A stretch of 64,000 nt of DNA from Niebla homalea. Lineage: Eukaryota > Ascomycota > Lecanoromycetes > Lecanorales > Ramalinaceae. Shown piece by piece: positions 43,713 to 56,000 of the stretch (positions are counted from its first letter, which is position 1; the number at the start of each line of letters is the position of its first letter). The position numbers were made by a program, and so were the translations under genes. The stretch covers positions 682,001 to 746,000 of the forward strand of contig JAHGAU010000020.1 of the NCBI GenBank assembly GCA_019925105.1, written 5' to 3'. A model generated the notes under the pieces. The model saw nothing but the letters and a program-made list of their open reading frames with translations. It made no database searches and was not told the DNA's origin.

Positions 43713-46700
43713 CTACATATAGAGTTTGCTCATCTCCTCCGCCGCCCACCCCTTCAGATCCCGGGCAAACACCTCCCCGACCAGCAACACCTGCAGGAAA
43801 TGCCGCATCCCCAGGCGCTCCTTCTCGATCAGGGCGACCGACTGCGCCGTGCGGACCGCATTCTTGATCTCGCGCCCGTTGAGCTCGAAGCCGGCGAGCC
43901 GCTTCATCTCCTCCTCGTCGAAGTCGTCCACCTCGACGCCTTCGTCCCGGAGGTCGCGCACCTTCTGGATGAAGAGCCGCCACACCGCTTTCCGGGCGGG
44001 CAGCTCGAGGGCGCCGTAGCGGAGGCCGATGTGGATGCGGGAGGCGAAGGCCGGGTCGAAGACGGTGACCCGGTTGGTCGTCAGGAAGAGGATCCCCTGG
44101 AAATACTCGAGCATGCGGAGGAAGATGGAGACGAGCGCGTTGCGGCCCACGTCCGTCGAGGTGCGTGCCTCCAGGAAGACGTCCGCTTCGTCGAGCAGGA
44201 GGAGGGCGTCCCAGGTGTGCGCCATGTCGAGGATTCGAGTGAGGGAGCGTTCGACGTCGGCGCCTTTTATGCCCAACTCGCCCACGGAAACGGAGTAGAG
44301 GGGCTTCTGGAGGAACTCCGCGATCCCCTCGGCGGTGAGGGTTTTGCCTGTTCCGGGGGGGCCGTGCAGCACAGCTACTAAGCCGCGCCCCTTTCCCTGG
44401 ATGACGTCGTCGATGTTCTGGGAGGCGGTGCGGGCGTGGGATTCGACCAGGGCTCTGACGACGCGTTTTTGGTCGGGGGGGATGATGAGAGAGTCGAAGG
44501 CGCCGCTGTTGAAGGCGATGGGGTGGATGGAGGAGACAGTGAATTCGAGCCACAGCTTTTCGGGGAAGGCGAAGCCGAGGGCGAGGGGGGAGGCGAGGAG
44601 GTGGTGGAGGGGGGTGATTATGAATTTGTTGGAAGGGTGGGTAGCTTTTCCGGGTTGGCTGGTTGCTGCTGCTGCTGGTTGTTCCTTGTCGTCCTTCTCC
44701 TCGTTAGCGGTCTTGTTGGCGGGATCGGTAGGTGCGTGGGGGGGTTCGTCCAAGGGTTCGAACTTCTCCGGCTCGCGATGCGCGTTGGGATCGCGATAGA
44801 CCTTCACGAACTGGACCTCTCCATCGCCGTCGGAATCCGAACTATCCTACGCAAAGTCCAGAGTCAGCACCACTGAATACGATAGAAATGTCCCGTGACA
44901 TATACGACATTGGAGAAAAGCCCCCCAAACACCAGTGATCACATTCAAAGCTCCAAAACATGTACAGGGTTTTCAATAGCGGCTGGGAGAGCTGCTCACC
45001 ATCCGGTAGGCTTTCTTCTTCCAATACTTCTTCTTCCTTCTGTCTATTTTCCTCTCTTTCTTTTCCATGATCATTTGGTCCGAGCCCGACTGCGATGTGC
45101 CATCGCTCGAAGAGTCTGTCGATTCATTGATGTCTGATGCGGATGCGTCGGACTCGGGGTAATAATCTCTGAGATCCTTCTCTGGGGGCTTAATGTAAGA
45201 GAATTGGTAGTTCGGTTTGAGACGGCGGAATGTGGCGGGGTCGATCATGGCGCGGCCGTCAACATTGACTTTGATGTCTTTGTTATCTCTCTATAAGCAT
45301 TGTTAGAATCGAAAAATCTTCATGCCTCAAATCAGAAAGAGCGTCGATACCTTGTAGAATGCAAGGCCTTTGGTATATTTGTACTGCATCCCCGCAAGCT
45401 CCACAAACTTTTTGCCTCGTCCAATCAGCTCTACAGTCATCTTTTCATGGTCTTTATGGTATCTCAGTGGATAGAGCGTTAGATCCGAGATCTTGCGGGC
45501 TCCTTTGAACGCTTTGATCTCATACTCGGCCTTGGCCATACCAAATTGCTTTCCGTCATAGTCGAAATATTCTACCTCAATATTGTAAGATTTGCCGTCC
45601 AAGACGCTGTTCTCCTTTGAAGACGTCAAAAAGATGTAAAGCAGGGACAAAGGTGAAAGCTACTGACCAGGCTCACGTACTTGACCTGCACCGCTCGTGG
45701 CTGCTCTTCGACACCGTATGTGCTCGTGTAGATAATCTCGTTGCTCTTGAACAGTGCCCATGCTAGATCAAACGTGATCTTTCCGCTGGCCAGAAGCGGA
45801 TATAGGGACTTCTTTGTCTTATCATAGTCCTCATCGAGATACTTGATCAGGACTTTCAGGTGTGTTCTCGCCGTCTTGAGCAGCTCGATCTTGCTCTTGC
45901 GCTTGGTAGACTTGGTCCTGACCTTGAGCTTCTTTGAAAAGGTGCGTAGCTCCTCAAGATAGAGGAACACATCATCTGGATTGAGCTTGGCAGGATCTTC
46001 TTCCAAGGAGATGCCCTCGACTTGACCCATGACTTCTATCATCACCTTCTTGAGGGCTGTGCTGATGATGTTGAGTTCGGTGTACGTATACCTTTTCCTG
46101 TAATCGAAGTGGCGGATGGTGTTGAACGCATTGCTAGAGTATTGGTCTCCATCCTCCTCCTTTGAGGATGGCTTCGACTTGAAATGGCACGATTTGTCAT
46201 CCCATACTTTGTCGAGCTTCATGAATGCCGCCTTCGACCCTTTGCCGGCCTTCTCGGTGGGTTTTGATGGATCGTCCCTGGTGGTCTTGCCCTTCGCCGG
46301 TTCCTTTGTGGTGTGGGCTTTCATCCTAGTCAAGGCTTGCGCGGCAAATGAAGCGCTGAAGGTAAGCTTAGCCAAAGGCTCTCCAGCCTTGCGCTCAGTC
46401 TTGTCTGCTGATGTACTGCCGAAACTGTCAGAGTCGACACTCAAATCATCCACCAGCTCGCTTAGATCGGACTCGTCTTCGCTCTTGATGTCTGCAGATT
46501 TCTGGGCGACTGTCGAGCTTTGTTCTTTGGCGAGAGCCTCGTCATCAGATGAGCTTGAAGAGTCATCGGCCACCGATTTGGCCACAAGTTTCTTTGACTT
46601 CTTTTTCTTGGTTTTACGTTTCGGCTTTTGGACTTTCTTCGTTGACTGGTCATCTAAAAGGCCGGAAGTGTTGGGTCCATTACGAACGTGAGTAGCCGTC

Positions 46701-47152
46701 CTTTTCGGGCGTTCCTTGAGGTGTTTGATCAATGCTTTGCTGGATGACTGCTGAGACTTCAACGTTTCAGGTTTTGCATCGTCAGAGGATATAGAGTCGG
46801 TACTATCCTCAGACTCCTTTGCCTTTTGCTTTCTTTCTTTACGTCGATGCTTCGAGTCTGAAGTCTTGGACACGGCAGCAATTTTGCCGTCTTTCCCTTC
46901 ATGCTTGCCTGCAGCAGGTGATCCTGACTGCTCGAGTGAAGGCGGCCGGGTTTTGTGCCCCGTATCTTGATCATCATGATTTTCAAGTGTCACAGTCTTT
47001 TCCGGCGTTGCCTGATTTTTGTGCCCTACACCTGAATCGTCATGATTTTCAAGTGGCACAGTCATTCCCGGCGATGACCCTAAGCTGTTGTCATCCGTGG
47101 CTGCTGGAGTATGTTGTGCCACATGTCCCTTGTATTCGTCTTCAGTACCCAT
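43713..47152 (-). CDS. AAA+ ATPase with DUF7025-like domain and charged N-terminus
   Basis: Four exons (minus): 45677..47152, 45351..45614, 45000..45290 and 43713..44846, all phase 0, about 1054 aa. The first about 320 residues are highly charged and disordered (Lys-rich blocks such as KRKTKKKKSKK, alternating with Asp/Ser runs). A DUF7025-like region follows (FDLAWALFKSNEIIYTSTYG, VEYFDYDGKQFG, LTLYPLRYH, and RGRAMIDPATFRRLKPNY-type end). Then comes an acidic/basic linker and one AAA+ module: Walker A GPPGTGKT at about 839-846, Walker B ALLLLDEADVFLEAR near 890-902, sensor LTTNR and Arg finger region. This is the common fungal 'AAA family ATPase' class of unknown substrate. The last exon is unusually GC-rich. 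Confidence is high for the enzyme, moderate for the start. Confidence 0.88.
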
Positions 47153-47911
47153 GATCTGGTTTGAGTCAGCTTTACGTCTGATGCGAGAGGGGCGAGCCTG
47201 GTAAGATCACTACTTCCGCCTAGGAGCTTCCAGTCGAGGCGGCCAAATGTTCACGGGAGAATCAGTCGGTTCTGCCTATTGATCATGAGATTACTGCTGA
47301 GATCGAGCAAGCCTTTTATGAAGAATGGAGAATGGAGGAGATTTACAACGTGCAAAGCTGTCTTGACTGGGCCGGTGGGTAGGTTGAAAGATGAATGTTG
47401 AAGGATGAAGGAAGAGGCGAAGCGTCCTCAGATTACTTTTAGTACCTCACCCGAGGCTGTGGAACGTCAGATTCAGGCATCGCACATCCGGTGAGACTTA
47501 CCCATGAGGTTTGCATCTAGAGCTTAGGTTTCAGATCGTTCTGTAGTAGGACTCCAGTGGGAGCGCCCTGCATGCGACGCAGTATCAGGGATGTTCTGAA
47601 GGTGTATTGGGAGATTACAGGCATTCCCTGTGCAGGGATCAATCATGTCTGCAGGATAATTATGTTTCAACCGTTGATAAGGCTGCGGCGAGAATGCGAA
47701 GATGAGACGGCTGCAGTTTCGAAACGAGAACAGTGAGATAATTTCCCCAAAGCCAAGATTGGAGGACCATGCGGGCGTGATGGGTAGCTTGCATTCATTA
47801 TGTACACAGACCGTACTCGAAGTTTCAGCGTTCCAGCAAGGTGGGTGTTGGCCGCCCTGTCATGATCCAGAAGATTGATTTGCCCCAGTTGCACATACAC
47901 TGTCGCCTCAG
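47153..47911. other. Spacer upstream of AAA ATPase
   Basis: Promoter of the minus-strand ATPase and 3' flank of the next minus-strand gene. Nothing else is seen. Confidence 0.45.
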
Positions 47912-48507
47912 TCATGTGCTCAATTTTGATCCCGTGACACTGGTCTCCTTTGGCAAACCAATCTGTGCCCGTAATTCTGCCTTCTTGTCTGCCGCCCCCA
48001 TGCCGAGTGTTTTGACGTCCAAGGCCTGCAAGATTTGGATGACTTGTGATTGGCCCAAGGTTGTGATATCCTTCTCGTGTTTGGGAAATTGCCGTATTGG
48101 CCTGTCGGTGCCTACATCATGCAGGACTATAAGGGTGGTGTGGTTTGGGTTTGCAGACTGTGCGATGTGAGAGTTGGTCACGCGGGCCTTTGCGTTGTGT
48201 TCACTAAGCAAAGGGCAAAGCGCGTGTCAGCAAGTATATCGTAGTAGAGGATTATTCCATCATCAAAAGCAGATGAAGCTCTTGCATTGATTCCGTTGGG
48301 TCATAGATACGCATCTCACTTGGCTTTGACGCGCAGTTCAAGCTGCTCATTCTTCTTGACGAGGCTTTCATTGGCAGTAGTGAGATTTTTCAGCTTCTCC
48401 TCGTGAAGACCTTTGATTCTGGTGAGCTCATTTGTCGTGCTCTGCAGCTGTTTTACGCTCGACGTCAGGCTTTCCAGTATATGAGCCTCTTGGTACGCGC
48501 GTGCCAT
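47912..48507 (-). CDS. Small coiled-coil / SAP-like protein
   Basis: Two exons (minus), 48320..48507 and 47912..48203, joined by a 116-nt GTGAG...TTAG intron; about 159 aa. The ATG is at 48505-48507. The N-terminal 60 residues are a predicted coiled coil (heptads in TSSVKQLQSTTNELTRIKGL and LKNLTTANESLVKKNEQL). The C-terminal part (TLGQSQVIQILQALDVKTLG, then KKAELRAQIGL) follows the spacing of a SAP-type helix-turn-helix. SAP motifs bind AT-rich DNA; that function is inferred. The splice joins two frames neither of which is complete alone, which supports the model. Family not otherwise recognised. Confidence 0.55.
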
Positions 48508-49305
48508 GATGAAGTTGAGCTTGGAGGAGTAGGCTTGATAGGGTATGTTGTAGGGAGGACAAACATCGACGCAGGGGGCCAATTGAGATAGATTGGGGGA
48601 GGAGCAGGAGCAGGAGCAGAAAAGAAAAGGTTGGCAGTTCGCTCTTGCCACTTCCTGATATGAGTTCCTGATGTAATCTTATACAGGCCACCAAAAGGCC
48701 TAGGCCCTTAAGCTTCCCTATCGATAAGCCCGCCCCAAAGTCAATTCAGAATTGAAACAGTCCACTCGGAATTTGCCGACATAAGTCCCATCTCTATTGT
48801 GACCCGCGAGCCAGATCAGCCATCCGAGCGAATAATGATATTAATCATAATCATAATACTCGCTTCATCGAGCGAGCTCGCCAATAATGTCCATCATATC
48901 GATTGTGCATGATTTGTGAATCTATACCTCGCCATGGACCATTGAGCCGTCAATAACCGCTGCCAACCTCATTGTGATTTCTGAGATTTGACTTCCGCTA
49001 AACTGCCAAAGCTTCTTCCTTTGGCTTTCTTTCTTTCTGTCTTTTCTCCGATGGTCGGCGTCAAAGGATTCCACTACGCAGCATCTTGTGAGTCACCCTT
49101 CTGAGTCACGCGTAGGTATATCACCGTGCTTCTCTTTGTACATATCTCACATCTCATCAACTCTCCCTTGCCATTGACTTTCGCTTTTACATCATTTGAG
49201 AGGGAGAGAGAGGGAGAGAAAGAGGACATCTCCCCAATCCTTTCGATCCCCGAAAATAGTCATCTCACCCTGTCTGAGAACATATCACTTGCACTCTCAT
49301 TCAAC
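48508..49305. other. Divergent spacer
   Basis: Contains a short GGAGCA-type repeat at 48598-48620 and a purine-rich GAGAGGGA stretch at 49196-49225, just upstream of the aminotransferase start. No gene is supported. Confidence 0.5.
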
Positions 49306-50972
49306 ATGTCTCCATCTCCCCTTGAAACACCCCTCCCCAAACCCTCCTCCTCTCTCCTCACCCCCGTCCCCTTTGGCCACGCAATGCGCGACCAACACTT
49401 CCTCCACCACCACTCCTACAACCCGCTCAACCATGGCGGATATGGCACCTACCCCCGCTACGTCCAACATCACCTCCATCATTACCAATCCCTAGCCGAG
49501 TCCCGTCCCGATGCCTTCATCAACTTTCTCTACCCGCCTTTACTCACCACCTCCCGCTCTGCTATTGCCGACTTCTTTGGACTGCCACTGGAGGAGATGG
49601 TATTAGTCCCCCAGGCAAGCAATGCCATCCACGTGGTGCTATCCAATTTGGTGTATGAGCCTGGCGACTGCGTTTTGCATCTGAGCACCGTGTACGCCGC
49701 TGTGGAGAAGTTGGTGGAGTATTTGAAGGAGACCAGACCTGGCCTCTCCTCCATCAAAGTCAAGCTCGAGTATCCATGTGGGGATGATGAAGTTCTGCAC
49801 AAGGTTCAAGTGGCGATGCAGAAAGCCAAGGCAGAGGGCCAGAGGGTAAGGATCGCGGTATTCGATAACGTTAGCAGTATGCCGGCTTTGAGGGTGCCGT
49901 GGGAGAGATTGGTTGAGTTGTGCAAAGAGGAGGCCGTGCTGAGTATGATAGACGCAGCGCATGGAGCCGGCCAGACACACTTGGATATTGCAGGGGCCCA
50001 GCCGGATTTTTTGGTGACCAATTTGCATAAGTAAGCTACCTTCCCCCCCATTTCGGTACCCGTCCTTCACAATTCATCCCTATCCACGCCTCTCATCTGG
50101 AACTTATCAGGACTTGCCCTCACTAACATCACACCCTCTTAGATGGCTCTTCCTCCCCCGCCCCGTCGCAGCCTTCTACGTCCCCCTCCGCAACCAACAC
50201 CTCATCCGCACTGCCATTCCCACCTCCCACGGATTCAGGCCCCTTCCTGGCCCCTCCACTGAGCCTGAAAAACCCCAAATCTTCAACCCCTTACCCACGT
50301 CCCAGCAATCGCCTTTCGTCTCCTTGTTCGAGTTCGTCGCCGTAAGTACTCACCACTCTCACAGAGCTACCCATGCTCCATTCAACATCTCCAAAACCTC
50401 CAAGGCGAATGCTGACGCCAAGCCTGTGTGTTTAGACTGCTGATAACACCGCCTACTGCTGCATCCCCGCCGCCCTCCGCTTCCGGCGCGATGCCTGTGG
50501 CGGTGAAAGCGCAATAATGTCCTACTGCACCGAGATCGCTGGCAAGGCAGGTCAGCTATGCAAAGAAGCCTTTGCACGCGAGGGGTTGAGCGCGGAAGTG
50601 CTCGATAACCCGTCCGGCGAAGCAAGCAAGGAGGGGAGGAATTGTGCCATGTGCCAGGTCTCCCTTCCCCTACTTATCGTCGACGACGATGACGAGATTG
50701 ACCATGCGGCGTCTTCTTCTTCTTCCCTTGCAGCCGTTGTGAGGAGAAAAGATGTCAAGAAAACGATTGATTGGTTGCAACGCCATTTGTTCGAGGAGTA
50801 TGATACTTATGCGCCCTTCTTCTTTCATGCGAATAAGTTGTGGGTGAGGTTCTCGGGGATGATATATTTGGAGGTGGGGGATTTCGAGAAGGGGTTTAGG
50901 GGGATCGTGGCATTGGTCAAGAGGGTAACGAGTAGGGAGGTGGAGGGGATGGGGACAGCGGCGAATATGTGA
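49306..50972 (+). CDS. Class-V PLP-dependent aminotransferase (isopenicillin-N-epimerase-like)
   Basis: Three exons, 49306..50030, 50143..50341 and 50436..50972; about 486 aa. Start ATG at 49306 (MSPSPLETPLPK), directly before the conserved FGHAMRDQHFLHHHSYNPLNHGGYG, which is the typical N-terminal block of this family. ADFFGLPLEEMVLVPQASNA and SMIDAAHGAGQTHLDI mark the PLP fold. The Schiff-base lysine is at about 242 in VTNLHKWLF, split by intron 1. The C-terminal half is present (ATADNTAYCCIPAALRFR, and the end domain with LWVRFSGMIYLEVGDFEKG). Members act as epimerases, desulfurases or kynureninase-like enzymes, so the substrate is open. No biosynthetic-cluster neighbours are visible. Confidence 0.9.
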
Positions 50973-51395
50973 CGTCTGGAGGTTAGGCATTTGTGGAGGT
51001 GAAGGAGAGGAAAATTGGACTCGATATCGTGAGGCGAGATCTTACAAGTATGAGCTGAGACGAGGTATGATGATCAGGTAACGATCGCTTTCAATTCGTG
51101 GCACTGTGATGAGTACAGCGCGACTATCTTAACTATTCTCAGATGGTGTTTCCTGCCGTCCTTGTTAAAGCATATCGTGTGTCGTGCAATCATAACGTCA
51201 CCATCATATCAAAAGAAACGCTGTCTTTCCATCCATGTCATCGTCGTCCGCCTCAGAGTTAAATCCTTCGCCTCGCAACGTCTCTTCACAAAACCTCCCC
51301 ACCTGTCACTCTCGTTTCGGAAAAGACGGTCCTCGACACAGCCACCATCATCTCATCAATCAAATCATTCAAATACCATCGTCCTCCGCCCTCCG
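50973..51395. other. Spacer between convergent genes
   Basis: 3' flanks of the aminotransferase and the SANT-like gene; nothing else seen. Confidence 0.5.
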
Positions 51396-53082
51396 CTACC
51401 ATCTCATAACGCAACATCCCTCCTCAGAAATCCTCCGTCTCCATCTCCTCCTCCTCCCCACCATCCACCCCCTCACCTTCCCCATCATCCTGAACTCCCT
51501 CCATATCCCCATCCCCACCATTCTCCTCCCCCGCCGCAGCAGCCTGCTTCTCCTCCTCCGGGTCGAGCCCAGCCACTCCCCCTTCGCATCCAACTCCTTG
51601 ACCTGCTTCTTGAGGAACTCGGTGCTGTAGTTCTCATCCGTCTGGGCGCGGAGGGCCGTCGCGATCTGGGTCCACTTGTGCGTCTCGAAGTCCTGCTCGA
51701 TGGTCTGGCGGATCTGGAGGAGGATGAGGGCCTTGTTGTGGGGATGGATCTGGGGTCAGCGAGGGCATTGATGATCGGTGACTAAGTAATGGACGGACCG
51801 AGCAACCCGGTGGCGGGACCGCTTGGTAGAAGACTTTTTTGGGGGTGGGGGGGGGAGCACAGAGGGGTATAGGAGGAAAGAAAAGAAAGAAAACAGAAAA
51901 CGGCAATCTTCAAAAAGGAAGGAAAGACTCACATGTCCCGGTTTCAACCTCATCATATTGGCCTTCATGCGCGCGTAGCGGCTGCCCAACGATCTAAATG
52001 ACGCTCGAGTCAGCCACCCACACATGTTTGCTGAACCCCTCCCCCAATTCAAAAAAAAAAGAGGGAGCAAGGGAGCCAACCAATCAGACCAAAAAAAAAG
52101 ATAAAAAAATAGAACCCACTTCATCCCCACCTCCTCCCCCGTCATCTCCTCGTACCGGGCGCAGATGACCTTCCACCCGGTCCCGGCCTCCTTGAGATCA
52201 TACAGCATGCGATCGACCTCGCTGGCCTCGTCGTAGGACTTGGGGATCACCGCCTTGGTGCGGGTGTAGTCGTTCTTGGGGGGCTGGCGCTTGCGGGGTT
52301 TGCCGCTCTGGAGGAGGAGCGTGGTGGTGGTGGTGCCGCTGTCTTTTTTGGTGCTGGCCTTGGTGGGGGAAGCGGCGGCGGCGTCCGAGGCGGGATCATC
52401 AGTAGCAGCAGCGGCGTCGTTGTTGTTGTCTTGCTGCTCGGGTGAGGGTTCCTGTTTGATGGGTTTCGCGGCCGGGGCCTTTTTGGCGGCTTTGGGCTTC
52501 TTGGGGGTCTTCTTGGTGGGGGTCGGGGTTGGGGTGGTGGTGGGTTCGTGGCCGGAGCCGGCGAGTTCGTCGGCGTCGGTGTCGGGTTCTTGTTTCATTG
52601 CTTTGGTGGCACGGGGTTTCTTGGCTTTGGCTTTGGTGGCGGGTTTTTGGGGGGCGATTGGTGTGGTGGGAGGGGACTCCACATCGGCGGCGCCATCGCT
52701 CGGCTCGGCGGGCTTGGGAGCAATTTTCTTGTTGGATTTGGGGGCAGCACGCTTCTTCGTGGGTGAGGTCTTGGCACCAGTAGGGGCGTTGGAAGCTGCA
52801 CGCTTCTTGGGCGAGGTCTTGTCATTGACATCCAATTTGGCGGTATCCTGCGTTTGATCAGCTTTTGATGTGATGTTGATGAAGCACAATGTGATGAGAG
52901 CGGCTGAAATGACTCACCTTCTCGATATCCTGATCTCCTTCCCCGCCTTGAATGGGAGCGGTATCCTCCTGGCTGTTAATGGGAGTGAAGCTAGTGCTCA
53001 CCTCCCCAGAAGATGGCTCGATGGTTTTGATGGGCACATCACCACAGATTTCCTCATCGGTCACTGGAACTTGCGTTGCCAT
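51396..53082 (-). CDS. Lys/Pro-rich SANT/Myb-like chromatin protein (C-terminal frame ambiguous)
   Basis: Four exons (minus): 52918..53082, 52120..52847, 51933..51993 and 51396..51749, about 435 aa as sequenced. The N-terminal two thirds are histone-H1-like: Lys/Ala/Pro-rich with repeated SPKK/SPTK motifs and NLS clusters. Two helical SANT/Myb-like units follow: DEASEVDRMLYDLKE through GMKSLGSRYARMK (about 265-310) and NKALILLQIRQTIEQDFE through FLKKQVKELDAKG (about 322-372). After KELDAKG the frame given reads into an improbable Arg/Trp-rich tail. The overlapping frame, one nucleotide away at a G5 run near 51585, gives an acidic Glu/Gly tail ending at 51424. One of the two is wrong or the sequence carries an indel. 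Likely nuclear, DNA-binding; role unknown. Confidence 0.72.
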
Positions 53083-56000
53083 TGTGCTAGTTATTTAAAA
53101 CGATGCCTTTGAAGATGGAAGAGACGATTGATGAACGTAAGTTGGAAGTACGGAAGCTTTTGCAGGAGGGATGGCTTGAAGAACGAATGGAAGGTAAGAG
53201 TGTGGATGTTGTGGAAGGGAAAGGGTAGGTGTAAGGAAGTACGAAAAAATGGAGAGGGAGCATGTATTTATGAAAAAGCCCGTCACCCACTCAACAGCAA
53301 AGAAGTGGGGGTCCCATTGGGGGAGCTGAGCTTGACTTCAATAATCAGGAGCAGGATCCTCACTTGATTGGTGGAGACCAGGCATACAAATGAGGTTTTG
53401 CATTCACTACGAGATCTACTTCCATTGATTCGGAGCGTTTGCCCCTTAGAAGCACCTCCACCATGGAACCTTTTAGGCCAATTGGCTTAAGAGGGGAGGA
53501 GGTGACTTCACTCATGATGAAGAATTCGAAGTTGTGATAGGTAGGTACAAGAACATGCGCTTCACACTCTGAGCATCCCAGTCCTTTCAAAGAATCATCC
53601 AATCAACGTGGCACGAATTTAGGAGGAATACAAAGACGCTAATGCATACACAAAAGTCAACGTCCAGCTCATGACGATGACGATGACCGGTGCGTCAACG
53701 TGTTCCTGCTCCTTCTTGTCCAATAACATGATAGCTGTCACACTACTTACTATTGTCTGAAGGGGTGAGGTGCAAATTGTTGAGTGAATGAAAATCTTAC
53801 GTCCCACCCTCTTTTTGTTGTTGATGAGTAGTGCTGATTGGAAAATTCTCTGGAATCTCTTGGCATATAACAGGTAAGAATCCTGTCACTGAGCCGTCAT
53901 AAGAGCGGTGCCAAGACACCCTCGACACGTGTAAATCGCATCATCTGGCAGTATATCCCAGACTACCTGGATATCTCCTGGCGTCCTTTGTCTTCTTTCA
54001 CAAATTCATCATCATAGATCATGCTCAATCCAGGCCTACCCCATCACATCATGCGTCCACGCAGGTGACACGAAGATACTATGAGCTTGAAGAAATCTTG
54101 GAGTCGAGTTTAATGCAAGACACAGAAAGCTTTCCAAAATCGTCTCTTTTGTAGCCAACTTTGCAGTACTGGAAGCATCATATGCCGCTATTGTGATGCT
54201 GGAGCGGTCAGAGTCGAGCCAATAGCTTTGTGAATGTCGGATTACCAATAGAGTCAGCATTGCTCCAATATAACAACGCAGAACAAATGATTTTGGTGCC
54301 GCCGGCCTGGTAAGCATTGTAACAGATATTATACAGCCTGTTTCAACCCAATGGTTTATGGTTTTGGGATTATGCTCTGTCGCTTCACGCGCTAAGTGAA
54401 ACGTCATATTATTCCAGCTGATAGAAGTTGAGTCCAGGATAAGGCAACACTAAACCACCAAGGAATCGGATATGCTGCTCGCCACGCATGGTTGTTGTTC
54501 GCCTTTATCTCTCGCCTTCGTATGCAAAACTTCTGCTTTTGCAAGGCCTGGGTTGCTTTGTTTGGACATTTGCCTGCTGCCAGGTCCTGTGATCTTCACT
54601 CTGATGCTGGTGCCTGCTAGACAGAGTCCAGCTACCTTAAGTACAATGCTGTTCCCGTCTCTTATGTTGTTTGACACGATTTCCTTCGATTCACCCTTGT
54701 CGAAGAGGACATCAGCAAAAAGCCAACAACTCTTGCGCCATCATCACAGTACGCAGATCTTCGGTTAGCAGACATCATTCATATAGCCCCTTCTTTTTCT
54801 GAAGCTAAGGATCGCCGGCGCCTACCGCGTTGTCAACGACGATGTCCTCCGCAGAAGGCGCTTCAGCAGTCTGAACAGGAGCTAATCAAGACCTCAACGT
54901 CCAAGCCAAGATTTTCCGCATGAATCATTCACCAGACCTGTATCCAGCCGAACTGTAGGTCCTCGTTACTGCCTTGGAAATCGCCGATGAAAACAAAGAC
55001 GAATTACGGGACGACTCACTTTTCCTTCTTACCATCTCGACAAGCTAGTTGAATTTTGGGAAGGCCATGACGAACGATCGCGCTGTGTTGGAGCCTTGCA
55101 ATGTCGGGAACATTGGCCTGATCAGAGATGCCGTCGACCTGGAGGCTTCAATGACGGTGAGGGGTTTGGGCCCAGAGAAAGGACGGTTACTATATGTGTG
55201 CGTTCCAAAGGCGGATGTCAAGGACGCCCAGCGGGCGGCCCAGCAGGCTGTGAACGAGGCCTGACATGGTGGGTCTTGCGATCTTATCAAGTGAAGGAAA
55301 GCTCTGGAGAGGTAGTTCAAAGCATCTGAAAGCAATGCAGACAGAGAGACCGAGAGATTGGTAGCTGGTTTCGAATATGATGCTTCCTTTGCTGAAGCAA
55401 TCGTGCACAGCTGCACATGACTCATGGGAGGAGCCGCTCAGTCGCTGAACATCAAAACGTATGAGCAAAATCATTAGTGTTGTTTGTAGGGATGGGAAAA
55501 GCTATGAGACTTTGAGCAATGGTGAGCACTTTGACTACCATACTCTCAAATCTTGCGTTGCTTGAAGTTTATACACATCTTTCACTTCGACATACCTTTA
55601 TTTTGTTCATGATAACTGCGCCTCGCTATGATTGCCACAACTATACGCCAACAGGGGTCGACATTCAAAGTCAGCAGTCGAACGATCCACTGCTAAACGG
55701 ACTCATGGGATAGCAATGCTGAAACAGTCAGGTGTCTTCCTCCATTTGCTTCTTCCCTGACTTCAACAACCATATCGTCAATGAAATTCTTTCGTCCGGT
55801 CACGTACCAATCTCGAAAATGGCTGCCCGCCGCCAAGTAACGCTCCACGACGTCGAATCGAATTGCGGAGATCTTTGAAAGCACGATGGGCAGAGGAGCG
55901 CAAGGCTAGGATTACCCAGGAGGGGGGTTAAGGGTAGGTCGAAAATCAACCTATGACGCTACCTACAAGTCAGTCAGCCATAGCCGTCAACGAAGGACTT

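Noticed and set aside
43486..44553. 355-codon minus frame and 239-codon plus frame overlapping the AAA ATPase last exon
   Set aside because: Very Arg/Pro/His-rich or shadow readings of a GC-rich exon; the AAA+ motifs are in the other minus frame, which is intact.
45455..45492. tRNA-like stretch (CTCAGTGGATAGAGCG then GATC...GCGGG)
   Set aside because: It lies inside a coding exon of the AAA ATPase on the other strand, and I could not fold acceptor and T arms around it.
55045..55425. 126-codon minus ORF and 71-codon plus ORF
   Set aside because: Both look mildly protein-like but overlap each other and neither has a recognisable family; cannot choose, so no CDS called.
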